21,967 bases of DNA from an uncultured Clostridia bacterium (GTDB lineage: Bacteria > Bacillota > Clostridia > TANB77 > CAG-508), in the NCBI GenBank assembly GCA_948934525.1, contig CAQZSK010000021.1, positions 1-21,967 of the forward strand. Reading direction: 5' to 3'. The notes under the pieces were generated by a model. That model saw only the letters and a list, made by a program, of their open reading frames with translations, was not told the DNA's origin and did no database searches. This document shows positions 1-7,058 of the stretch, one piece after another (positions within the stretch are counted from its first letter, which is position 1; each line of letters starts with the position of its first letter). A program made the position numbers and the translations under genes.

Positions 1-27
1 CTTCTTACATTCAATATAAAATTTATA

Positions 28-60
28 ACAAAGGACTCCTAATAATTAGGAGTCCTTTGT
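28..60 (-). terminator. Rho-independent terminator of the Spo0A-like gene
   Basis: Perfect 15-bp inverted repeat (28-42 with 46-60) around a 3-base loop, lying 11 bases past the stop codon of the minus-strand gene. Reading on the minus strand it is followed by a T-rich but not pure T tract. On the plus strand it is followed by A-rich sequence, so it most likely serves the minus strand. Confidence 0.8.
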
Positions 61-71
61 AAGAAAAATGC

Positions 72-590
72 CTATATCTGAATTAAATTATCCTCAAAAC
101 GAAGTTTTTCAACTATTGTTGCGATAAATTCACAATTAGTTGTTTGCCCCCGTTGCGGACATATCATACATCCAAAGTATCTTTGTAATGTTTCCACATC
201 ACCACGATTCCACGCACATTGAATAGCATGCCTCATAGCCCGCTCCACTCTACTTGGAGTCGTTTGATACACTTTTGCTACATCAGGATATAACACCTTT
301 GTTATACCCCTTTTATATTTTTCTGGATCTTCATACCACAGAACAATAGCTGTTCTAATGTAGTTGTAGCCTTTAATGCTAGGTGGAATCCCGATTTCTT
401 TCATTATGTTATAAATTCTACACAGTAATTCTTTTCGTTTTCCATTCTTTCTGCTAACTTCTTTTTGTCCTTCATCCTTTCTGCTAACTTCTTTTGGCGA
501 AATTCCCATTAAGAGCATTGCCAATTCCTCAACAGTGGCTCCACTTTCCATTAGCTCTTTCAAAGTTACCTTTGTCCGCTCATCATTCAC
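72..590 (-). CDS. Orphan Spo0A C-terminal-domain DNA-binding protein (no receiver domain)
   Basis: The last ~105 residues match the DNA-binding domain of the sporulation regulator Spo0A: 'EIGIPPSIKGYNYIRTAI', 'YPDVAKVYQTTPSRVERAMR', 'RHAIQCAWNRGD' and 'TTNCEFIATIVEKLR'. The recognition-helix residues (RVERA.RHAI) are kept, so binding to 0A-box-like DNA is a reasonable inference. The phosphoacceptor receiver domain is absent; instead there is a ~65-residue basic N-terminus with KEVSRK repeated twice. I chose GTG at 588-590 (172 aa) because AAGGAG lies 9 bases upstream; an in-frame ATG at 629 has no ribosome binding site and overlaps the promoter-proximal palindrome. Unlike Spo0A, it carries three cysteines (CMIC, then TTNCEF) near the C-terminus. 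It uses CGG for arginine three times, unlike the housekeeping genes nearby, which hints at a different origin. The target genes and any signal are unknown. Confidence 0.85.
   Translation of the reverse strand: MNDERTKVTLKELMESGATVEELAMLLMGISPKEVSRKDEGQKEVSRKNGKRKELLCRIYNIMKEIGIPPSIKGYNYIRTAIVLWYEDPEKYKRGITKVLYPDVAKVYQTTPSRVERAMRHAIQCAWNRGDVETLQRYFGCMICPQRGQTTNCEFIATIVEKLRFEDNLIQI
447..494 (-). repeat. 18-bp direct repeat, 30-bp period, inside the Spo0A-like gene
   Basis: Two identical 18-bp copies (447-464 and 477-494) in frame, each encoding KEVSRK, joined by a 12-base spacer. It lies in the linker between the unrecognised N-terminus and the DNA-binding domain and looks like an internal duplication. 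Confidence 0.75.
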
Positions 591-615
591 TTTGCATTTC
601 TCCTTAATAAAATTT

Positions 616-630
616 ATTGGTATAACCAAT
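616..630. promoter_or_regulatory. Palindrome at the transcription start of the Spo0A-like gene
   Basis: Perfect inverted repeat ATTGGT-TAT-ACCAAT, 7 bases past the -10 box, so at or just after the expected transcription start. The position fits a repressor operator or a very small 5' hairpin; the regulator is unknown. Confidence 0.45.
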
Positions 631-637
631 CTATATT

Positions 638-666
638 ATTATATCATATTCCACTTGATAAGTCAA
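638..666 (-). promoter_or_regulatory. SigA-type promoter of the Spo0A-like gene
   Basis: On the minus strand: -35 TTGACT (661-666), 17-bp spacer, TGA-TATAAT extended -10 (638-643). This is close to the SigA consensus and points at the gene starting at 590. It lies between adhE's stop and the Spo0A-like gene, so that gene has its own transcript. Confidence 0.75.
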
Positions 667-696
667 TTTATACTAGGCTATCTAAAACAAAATCTG

Positions 697-3306
697 CTAA
701 GCTTCTTTTCCATAATAGCAATCTAATAAAATCTGTTTTAATTCTTCTACTAATGGAAGTCTTGGATTTGCTGTTGTACATTGGTCCTCAAATGCTCTAT
801 CTGCTAACATATCTACCTTACTTAAAAATTCCTGCTCTGGTATTCCAGCTTCTTGGAAAGATTTTGGAATATTTAAATCACTATTCAATTTTTGAACTTC
901 TGCTATTAATGAGTTAATTCCTTCTTCATTTGTATAAGCTGGGAAGTTCATTCTTCTTGATAAATCAGCATACTTTTGGTCTGCTATAAAATATTCATAT
1001 TTAGGGAAAGATACAAACTTACTTGGTTTTTGACTATTATAACGAATAACATATGGTAATAAAATTGCATTTATTCTTCCATGTGGCAAATGGAACTCAG
1101 CTCCAATTTTGTGTGCTAAAGAGTGATTAACTCCTAAAAATGCATTTGTAAATGCCATTCCTGCAATGGTACTTGCATTATGCATTTTTTCTCTTGCAAA
1201 GCTATTGTCTCCATGATTGTATGCTTCTCTTAAATTTTTAAATACTAATTCTACTGCCTTTTCTGCTAAACCATCTGTATAATCTGATGCCATGTTTGAA
1301 ACATAAGCTTCAATAGCATGTGTTAATACATCCATTCCTGTATCTGCAGTAATTGTTTGTGGTAAACTCATAACTAAGTCTGGATCTATAATGGCTACAT
1401 CTGGTGTTAATTCATAATCTGCTAATGGATATTTTTTATTGTTTTCTTTGTCAGAAATAACTGCAAATGAAGTCACTTCAGAACCAGTTCCAGAAGTTGT
1501 TGGAATTGCCACCATTTTTGATTTATTTCCTAATGTTGGAAATTTATAAGTACGTTTACGAATATCCATAAATTTAAGCTTCATACCTTCTGCATCTGCT
1601 TCAGGATGCTCATAAAATAGCCACATTCCTTTTGCTGCATCAATAGCACTTCCTCCTCCTAATGCTATAATAACATCAGGATTAAAACTTCTCATCATTT
1701 CTACCCCTCTATATACAGTATCAAATGATGGGTCTGATTCTACATCTGAAAAGATTTGTGAATGTACATATTCTTTCCTTTTTCTTAAATGATACAAAAT
1801 TTTATCTACATATCCAAATTTCACCATTCCTGGATCTGTAACAATAAATGCTCTTGTAATATTTGGCATTTTCTCTAAATATTGAATAGATCCTGCTTCA
1901 AAATATATCTTATCTGGAATCTTAAACCATTGCATATTAACTCTCCTTTTTGCTACTCTTTTTACATTTACTAGGTTAACACTTGATACGTTTGCTGTTG
2001 TAGAATTGCCTCCAAATGTTCCACAGCCAAGTGTCAATGATGGCATGTTTGTGTTATAAATATCACCAATCGCACCATGAGTAGATGGAGAATTCACTAT
2101 AATTCTTCCTACCTTTACCTTTTCTGAAAATTTGCGAATTGTTTCTCTATCTTCTGAATGAATAACTGCTGAATGTCCTAATCCACCAAATTCAATTAAT
2201 TTTTCAGCAAGTTCAATTCCTTCTTCAGCACCTTTTACAATATAATATGCAAGAACTGGACTTAATTTTTCTTTTGAGAAAGGATATTCAATACCTACAC
2301 CATTCTCCTTTAATACTAATACTTTTGTTTCTTTTGGAACTTCTATTCCAGCACCTTTTGCAATATCATAAGGACTTTTCCCTACAATATCTGCATTTAA
2401 GGCACACCCTTTTTCTTCAATAAACATGCTATTTCTTAATTGCTGTGTTTGCTCTGCACTTAAAAAATAACATCCTGCTGCTTTCATCAAGCTTTCAAAT
2501 TCTTTACTAACTTCTTTATCTACAATAACAGACTGTTCAGACGCACAAATCATTCCATTATCAAAAGATTTTGATAATACTAAATCATTCACAGAAGTTT
2601 TAAGTTTTGCTGTTTTATCAATATAGCATGGAACATTTCCTGGTCCTACACCTAATGCTGGCTTTCCACAAGAATAAGCTGATTTCACCATTCCGCTTCC
2701 ACCTGTTGCTAAAATTAAGTTAACATCAGGATGGTTCATCAAAAGAGTCGTTGCTGTAATAGATGGCTCTGGAACCCATAAAATACAATCTTCTGGGGCA
2801 CCTGCTTTAACTGCTGCATCTCTTAAAATTTCTGCTGCTCTACTACTACATTTTTGTGATGATGGATGAAAACCAAAAATAATAACATTTCTTGTCTTAG
2901 CTGCAATTATAGACTTAAACATAGTTGTAGAAGTTGGGTTTGTTACAGGTGTAACACCTGCTATAATACCTATTGGTTCTGCAATTTCTTCATATCCTTC
3001 TTCTTCATTTTCAGAAATAACACCAACTGTTTTGTCATATTTTATACTATGATAAATATATTCTGTTGCAAACATATTCTTTGTGATTTTATCTTCATAA
3101 ATACCACGACCTGTTTCTTCTACTGCCATTTTTGCAAGTTCCATATGGTGTTCTAATCCAGCCATAGACATCTGTTTAATGATTTCATCTACTTGTTCTT
3201 GGTCTAACTTTAAATATTCTTTAGATGCTTTTTTAGCTCTTTCTACTAAATCATTAATCATCTCTTGAATATGATTTTTCTCTTCTTCACTAATTTCCTT
3301 TGCCAT
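697..3306 (-). CDS. adhE: Bifunctional acetaldehyde-CoA dehydrogenase / alcohol dehydrogenase
   Basis: 869 aa, the usual AdhE length. It reduces acetyl-CoA to acetaldehyde and then ethanol, regenerating two NAD+ during fermentation; AdhE proteins form cytoplasmic filaments (spirosomes). Residues ~1-440 are the aldehyde dehydrogenase half, with the catalytic cysteine in 'SFDNGMICASEQS' (about C254) and the glycine-rich 'TGGSGMVKSAY'. After a linker at ~450-465 comes an iron-dependent alcohol dehydrogenase, with 'ALGGGSAIDAAKGMW' for NAD binding, 'AIPTTSGTGSEVT', and the metal ligands in 'MDVLTHAIEAY' and 'NHSLAHKIGAEFHLPHG'. Start ATG at 3304-3306 with AAAGGAGA upstream. It is single-gene and divergent from the plus-strand membrane protein. 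AdhE is often controlled by the redox repressor Rex; I did not find a convincing Rex site. No terminator was evident before the next promoter. Confidence 0.97.
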   Translation of the reverse strand: MAKEISEEEKNHIQEMINDLVERAKKASKEYLKLDQEQVDEIIKQMSMAGLEHHMELAKMAVEETGRGIYEDKITKNMFATEYIYHSIKYDKTVGVISENEEEGYEEIAEPIGIIAGVTPVTNPTSTTMFKSIIAAKTRNVIIFGFHPSSQKCSSRAAEILRDAAVKAGAPEDCILWVPEPSITATTLLMNHPDVNLILATGGSGMVKSAYSCGKPALGVGPGNVPCYIDKTAKLKTSVNDLVLSKSFDNGMICASEQSVIVDKEVSKEFESLMKAAGCYFLSAEQTQQLRNSMFIEEKGCALNADIVGKSPYDIAKGAGIEVPKETKVLVLKENGVGIEYPFSKEKLSPVLAYYIVKGAEEGIELAEKLIEFGGLGHSAVIHSEDRETIRKFSEKVKVGRIIVNSPSTHGAIGDIYNTNMPSLTLGCGTFGGNSTTANVSSVNLVNVKRVAKRRVNMQWFKIPDKIYFEAGSIQYLEKMPNITRAFIVTDPGMVKFGYVDKILYHLRKRKEYVHSQIFSDVESDPSFDTVYRGVEMMRSFNPDVIIALGGGSAIDAAKGMWLFYEHPEADAEGMKLKFMDIRKRTYKFPTLGNKSKMVAIPTTSGTGSEVTSFAVISDKENNKKYPLADYELTPDVAIIDPDLVMSLPQTITADTGMDVLTHAIEAYVSNMASDYTDGLAEKAVELVFKNLREAYNHGDNSFAREKMHNASTIAGMAFTNAFLGVNHSLAHKIGAEFHLPHGRINAILLPYVIRYNSQKPSKFVSFPKYEYFIADQKYADLSRRMNFPAYTNEEGINSLIAEVQKLNSDLNIPKSFQEAGIPEQEFLSKVDMLADRAFEDQCTTANPRLPLVEELKQILLDCYYGKEA

Positions 3307-3369
3307 TTTTCTATCTCCTTTTTGTATTTTTCAAGATTTCTTTTGTTATAGTTATATCCATTGTCAGTT

Positions 3370-3398
3370 ATTATATACCAACAAATTTTTATTGTAAA
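3370..3398 (-). promoter_or_regulatory. SigA-type promoter of adhE
   Basis: Minus strand -35 TTTACA (3393-3398), exactly 17 bp, -10 TATAAT (3370-3375). The predicted leader to the adhE ATG is about 55-60 bases. It is back-to-back with the divergent promoter at 3433-3461. Confidence 0.75.
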
Positions 3399-3432
3399 TA
3401 TCTTTTATACTTTTTTCCTTTACCTCTATCAT

Positions 3433-3461
3433 TTGAATTTTCTAAAAAAGTATGATATAAT
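3433..3461 (+). promoter_or_regulatory. SigA-type extended -10 promoter of the two-TM protein
   Basis: Plus strand -35 TTGAAT (3433-3438), 17 bp, TGA-TATAAT extended -10 (3456-3461). It is followed by a short inverted repeat GCACAA/TTGTGC (3474-3479 with 3485-3490) just after the expected start site, which could be an operator or leader hairpin. Confidence 0.75.
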
Positions 3462-3515
3462 GACACAATATTAGCACAATCTATTTGTGCCAAAAAAATT
3501 AAGGAGGAAAGTTCC

Positions 3516-3986
3516 ATGTCTAATAATATCATTGAGAAAAAAGTCTTCCGGAAACGCATTCCGCGTTCTTCTAAAGACCGCATCCAACCCATTTGGGTTA
3601 GTTTGCTAATTTTTCTTTTAGATCTTTTTTTCGCTGTTGCTCTTTTTTTTGGATACACTCGTTTTTCTTCATCTTCTCAGGCTATCTTTGAGTCAATCTC
3701 TTACAAAACTTTAATTGTTGTTAGTTTGATTCTATTTTTCCTCTGCATTTTGCTAACAATGTGTATCTGCAGTGTTAATAGTGACTTTGCTTATGAGTTA
3801 ACTCTAAACGATTCTGCACTGATTTATGAAGATGAAATTACTTGTCGAATCATTAAGCTTCCTTGCTCCTCTGAGAAAACTTCGGACACCATTTTGCTTA
3901 GTAATGGCACTGCAAAACTTATCATTCCATATGATGAAACAAAAGATCATGATTTACTGGAATTCCTCAAAGATATCATAAATTAA
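3516..3986 (+). CDS. Small two-TM membrane protein of unknown function
   Basis: 156 aa. I do not recognise the family. A basic N-terminal tail (FRKRIPRSSKDR) of ~27 residues precedes two hydrophobic segments, about 28-46 and 66-86, then a ~70-residue soluble C-terminus with a beta-rich look ('ELTLNDSALIYEDEITCRI', 'GTAKLIIPYDE'). The positive-inside rule puts both ends in the cytoplasm. ATG at 3516 has AAGGAGGAAAG just upstream. It is the only plus-strand gene in the window, has its own promoter and terminator, and is divergent from adhE. Codon choice differs from its neighbours (more C/G-ending codons, one in-frame CGG arginine), suggesting a separate origin. Its plan resembles the 154-aa protein at 18161-18625, but I see no clear sequence match. 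Confidence 0.75.
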   Translation: MSNNIIEKKVFRKRIPRSSKDRIQPIWVSLLIFLLDLFFAVALFFGYTRFSSSSQAIFESISYKTLIVVSLILFFLCILLTMCICSVNSDFAYELTLNDSALIYEDEITCRIIKLPCSSEKTSDTILLSNGTAKLIIPYDETKDHDLLEFLKDIIN

Positions 3987-3998
3987 TGGTATCATAAA

Positions 3999-4025
3999 GG
4001 ACGTAGGATATTACATTCTACGTCC
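3999..4025. terminator. Hairpin terminator between convergent genes
   Basis: Inverted repeat GGACGTAG/CTACGTCC (3999-4006 with 4018-4025) in the short gap between the plus-strand membrane protein and the minus-strand hicAB remnant. The plus side is followed by a T-rich run (TTGTAATTTTTATTT), so it mainly terminates the plus-strand gene and may also serve the other strand. Confidence 0.7.
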
Positions 4026-4035
4026 CTTGTAATTT

Positions 4036-4460
4036 TTATTTACCTCTTTTGCTTTCACAAGCTTCTATTTCATCACAAATTGCTTTGGCTACAAATTGGT
4101 TTAGCGAAATATTAAAACTTTCCGCAAATAATGTAGCCCTTCTGTGTAATTCTGGCTCTATACGTACATTAAAACTCCCTTCATATTTTTTATATGGTTC
4201 TTTATTTAATTCCTCCCATTTCTTTAATTCTTCTAAAATAATTTCAATTTGATATGGCTTTAAATTATTTGTTGGATGTAGCTTATGTATCTTTATTTTA
4301 ATTTTTGTATTATTGTCTATAAATTCAACTCTTGAACCATAAGTCTTACCTTTATTATATTCTATAAATCTAAGTTGTTCTAACAAAGTTTTAATTTTTG
4401 ATAGGTAAAATCTTTTGGTTTGCTATATAGTCTTGTTAACATTTTACCTATCTTACTCAT
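4036..4460 (-). pseudogene. hicAB: Collapsed hicA-hicB toxin-antitoxin locus: HicA fused to the HicB C-terminus, with a frameshift
   Basis: Reading from ATG at 4458-4460 (AAGGA 9 bases upstream) gives a HicA-like start, 'MSKIGKMLTRLYSKPKDFTY', which runs into a stop. Adding one base in the A-run near 4390 continues as HicA ('LRFIEYNKGKTYGSRVEF', 'HKLHPTNNLKPYQIEIILEEL') and then passes directly into the C-terminal part of HicB ('KKYEGSFNVRIEPELHRRA', 'FNISLNQFVAKAI'), a ribbon-helix-helix DNA-binding segment. The N-terminal RNase H-like half of HicB is missing. The total of 425 nt is one short of 142 codons, which agrees with a single-base loss. HicA is an mRNA-cleaving toxin and HicB its antitoxin and autorepressor; this remnant is probably not a working toxin. 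A 116-aa reading from a TTG at 4386 is open but has no ribosome binding site. Confidence 0.75.
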
Positions 4461-4462
4461 AT

Positions 4463-4508
4463 ATTATAGTCCTTCTCTTGATTTTTTGCAACTGATAAAT
4501 AGTTGCAA
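4463..4508 (-). promoter_or_regulatory. hicAB promoter with an inverted repeat over the -35 box
   Basis: Minus strand -35 TTGCAA (4486-4491), 17 bp, -10 TATAAT (4463-4468). The -35 lies inside one arm of an 8-bp inverted repeat, TTGCAACT/AGTTGCAA (4486-4493 with 4501-4508). HicB-type antitoxins repress their own promoter through palindromes, so an operator is a fair inference. The -10 is only 2 bases from the ATG, so the transcript would be almost leaderless, or the box is fortuitous. Confidence 0.4.
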
Positions 4509-4562
4509 CTTTAAATTCTTATTTCCTTACTCTTTGCTTGTTTCATCTTTTTCATATATCTT

Positions 4563-7001
4563 CTATGGATACTCCTTTATTCTCTTTTTCACTTCCAAAT
4601 TTCCGCCTACTACTAATAGTTATAGTAATTTCTCCACTTTCATCCGTCCTATAAATTCTACTTCCGCAAATTGGTCAAACTGTCCAATGTCACTTGACTT
4701 GGATGTCCAAACATGTTCTTTTCTCCAACTCCTATTAATGCAATCTTAGGCTTTACTAACTCTAAAAATTCTATTGTAGAAGACGTTTTAGAACCGATGA
4801 TGTGCTACTTTTAAGATATTTGCTTGTAATTCATTTGTATTTTGATACATCTGTATCAACTGCTTTTCTGCTATTTTCTCAATATCACCTGTAAGCAGTA
4901 GACTAAATTCTTGAAATTGTTTTGGATGATATATAAACTTTGCTACTAATGAATTGTTATTTAATACATTTTCCTTAATAAGTTCCTGTTTTGGAAAAAG
5001 AATCGATAAATAACATTTTTTATCTATGTTAATCCTCTCTCCTGCTTGTACTGATATAACCTTTACTTTCCTCATTTTAGCTATTTTCAAAAACTGTATA
5101 TAATTATTAGACTTCTCACCTTGTTTACTAATAACAGCATTTCTTACCTTTAGTTTTTTCATTACACTTAATAGCCCTTGACAATGGTCACTATCAAAAT
5201 GAGAAAAAATCATATAATCAATACTCATAATACCTTTATCTAATAAATAGGGAATTACTGTTTTTTCTCCTACATCAAAACTACCTGTCTCGCTTCCCCC
5301 ACCATCTATCAATATAGTTTTGCGAGACGGCGTTTGGATTAACATACTATCTCCTTGCCCTACATCAATAAAGGAAATGATTAATTTGTTATCAGGAATG
5401 ATTTGTAAAATAGAGGGTGAAATCATAAGAAGAAGTAATATTGTTATAATAACTTTTCTATATTTAAGCATAAATGGATCTTTTGAAAATAATTTAGTTT
5501 TATGAAAAAAGATACCTATTAGAACTAGATAATATAACGGGATTTGCCATATTTTAGGCGTTGGAACTAAAATCTGTGAAAAGGGTAAGTTACTTGAAAC
5601 CTGTGCTATCCATATCAGTATTTGTAAAATAGGCTGTAGAAATAAAGAAATTAACTTTGCTAGAGGTAACATCAAAAGCGATATCATAAATATCATTCCC
5701 AAAATTAAGCTAATTCCTAAAACGGGGCTTGCTAATAAATTGGAAATGAAAAAAGTAAGTGAAATTGTATTAAAGTGATACATCATAATAGGAATAATGA
5801 CTAAATTAGCCGATAGAGTAACCATACACATTTCTTTTACTTTGTGTAATGTCTTTTCTACCACTGCTCCCCTTTTACTTGTAAACTTTTCTTTTTTAGC
5901 ATCATCTTTCATTCTTTGTAACTTCTTAGAAAAAACTACTATTCCAATAGTTCCACCAAAAGAGAGCTGAAATCCAATTTCTAATAAAGTATATGGATTT
6001 ATGAGAAGAATAATAAAACTACTCATTGCTAAATTTTGATAAGTATCTGATTTTCTAGATAAGATACTTGCTAACAATTGTAAAATCACCATAATGCAAC
6101 TTCTAGTAACAGATGGAGTAAATTCTGTTAACGCCATAAAGAAAACAAAAAAGAGAATTAAAATACCTTTTCCCCACCTTTTATGAAGTTTCAACTTTTG
6201 AATAACAATAGTTATTCCTAGTAAAATATATGAAACATGCGCACCTGAAATAGCTAACATATGAGATAAACTACTTTTTCGAAATGTCTCTTGTATATCT
6301 TCTGATAATTGCGTTTTTTCGCCTATTAATAACCCTGTGCACAAATTAGCAATATCTTCTGGCAAAATTCTTCTTACTCTTTCTACTATATTTTGTCTAA
6401 TATCATGTATGACTTTTGCAACCATACCAGTCTGATTTTTACCTACCACCTTTATTGCCTCTGCTTTTATCGTAATTATTCCTGCTATTCCCTTTGTTTT
6501 AAGGTACTGTCTATAATCAAATCCTCCTTCATTTCTAGCTTCCTCTGGCTGTTCATAAATTCCCTTAAAATAAACCATATCTCCATATTCTAATGAAATC
6601 TTCTTTTCTTTTTGCCTTTTTACATTTAGTACCATTTTAAAGTTTTGCTTTTTCTCTTGACTTCCTACTTTTATCACTTGAATATAGTAAACATCTTTAT
6701 ACTCCTTTTCTATCCTATCTTTGATAACAATTGCTTGTACTTCAACTTCCTTTTGAGCATATTTCTGATTTATGTTTGCATAGTTATTTTCTTGTAAATA
6801 AATATGACTGTAAAATAGGATAAAACTAATAAAGAAAATAGCAAAAACTTTTCTCTTCTTTTTTATAAGCTTTGTAAAAAGTGATATCATGAATATAATG
6901 AATAAAATGAAAAACATGACAAAGAGGGCTATACCTTTAAAGTATAGCCCCACAATAATTCCTAATATTCCACCTATAGTAGCAATACAAAATGGTCTCA
7001 C
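4563..7001 (-). CDS. comEC: ComEC/Rec2 competence DNA channel, interrupted by three +1 frameshifts at CGG
   Basis: ComEC is the inner-membrane channel that takes single-stranded DNA into the cell in natural transformation. GTG at 6999-7001 follows AGGTGG. The N-terminus has several TM segments and an OB-like region (~1-180). The competence domain (~200-500) contains 'GLLIGEKTQLSEDIQ', 'HMLAISGAHVSYI' and many TM helices. A metallo-beta-lactamase-like domain starts at ~525 ('FIDVGQGDSMLIQTP', 'SHFDSDHCQGL', 'LLLTGDIEKIAEKQL'). The first frame stops after 'VAHHRF' (737 aa, stop 4788-4790). Skipping one C at 4796, 4666 and 4605 restores 'HHGSKTSS', 'KPKIALIGVGEKNMFGHPSQ', 'GSRIYRTDESGEITIT' and 'GNLEVKKRIKEYP', giving 811 aa and a stop at 4563-4565, a normal ComEC length. 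Either a decayed gene or one read by +1 frameshifting. It probably shares a transcript with the two genes upstream. Confidence 0.85.
4603..4605 (-). other. Putative +1 frameshift site 3 in comEC (AGG-CGG-A)
   Basis: In the incoming frame the codon is CGG. Skipping its C gives GGA (Gly) and continues 'GNLEVKKRIKEYP' to a stop. Staying in frame gives 'RKFGSEKENKG' and a stop 17 codons later. The choice rests on the better fit to a basic, family-like C-terminus; it is the weakest of the four sites. Confidence 0.5.
4664..4666 (-). other. Putative +1 frameshift site 2 in comEC (TTG-CGG-A)
   Basis: The frame 'FGHPSQVTLDSLTNL' meets CGG, one sense codon and TAG (4658-4660). Skipping the C gives GGA and continues as 'GSRIYRTDESGEI', matching the conserved Tyr-Arg-Thr-Asp end of ComEC proteins. 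Confidence 0.65.
4794..4796 (-). other. Putative +1 frameshift site 1 in comEC (CAT-CGG-T)
   Basis: The frame 'ANILKVAHH' meets CGG, one sense codon and TAA (4788-4790). Skipping the C gives GGT (Gly), restoring the conserved His-His-Gly-Ser of the ComEC metallo-beta-lactamase-like domain and opening the frame for 45 further codons. Confidence 0.75.
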
Positions 7002-7058
7002 TTTTCCACCTTTCTATTGCCCCCTAGTTATTTAATTCTTTTTTATCTCTATTCTATA

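Noticed and set aside
591..629. N-terminal extension of the Spo0A-like gene to ATG 629
   Set aside because: It includes the palindrome near the transcription start and has no ribosome binding site; GTG 590 has AAGGAG at good spacing.
3307..3369. Rex operator upstream of adhE
   Set aside because: A TTGTTATAGTTATA stretch exists, but the second half-site (TAACAA) is not in the right place, so I do not call it.
3389..3658. Minus-strand open frame opposite the divergent promoter and the small membrane protein
   Set aside because: It covers two good promoters and is antisense to a gene with a strong ribosome binding site.
4036..4386. Reading this frame as a free-standing HicB antitoxin of 116 aa starting at TTG
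   Set aside because: Its N-terminal half matches the C-terminal part of HicA, not HicB, and the true start with a ribosome binding site lies upstream in another frame; there is no ribosome binding site at the TTG.
4420..4749. Plus-strand open frame opposite the comEC tail
   Set aside because: It is the complement of the frameshifted comEC end and the hicAB promoter; no ribosome binding site or promoter, and no recognisable protein.
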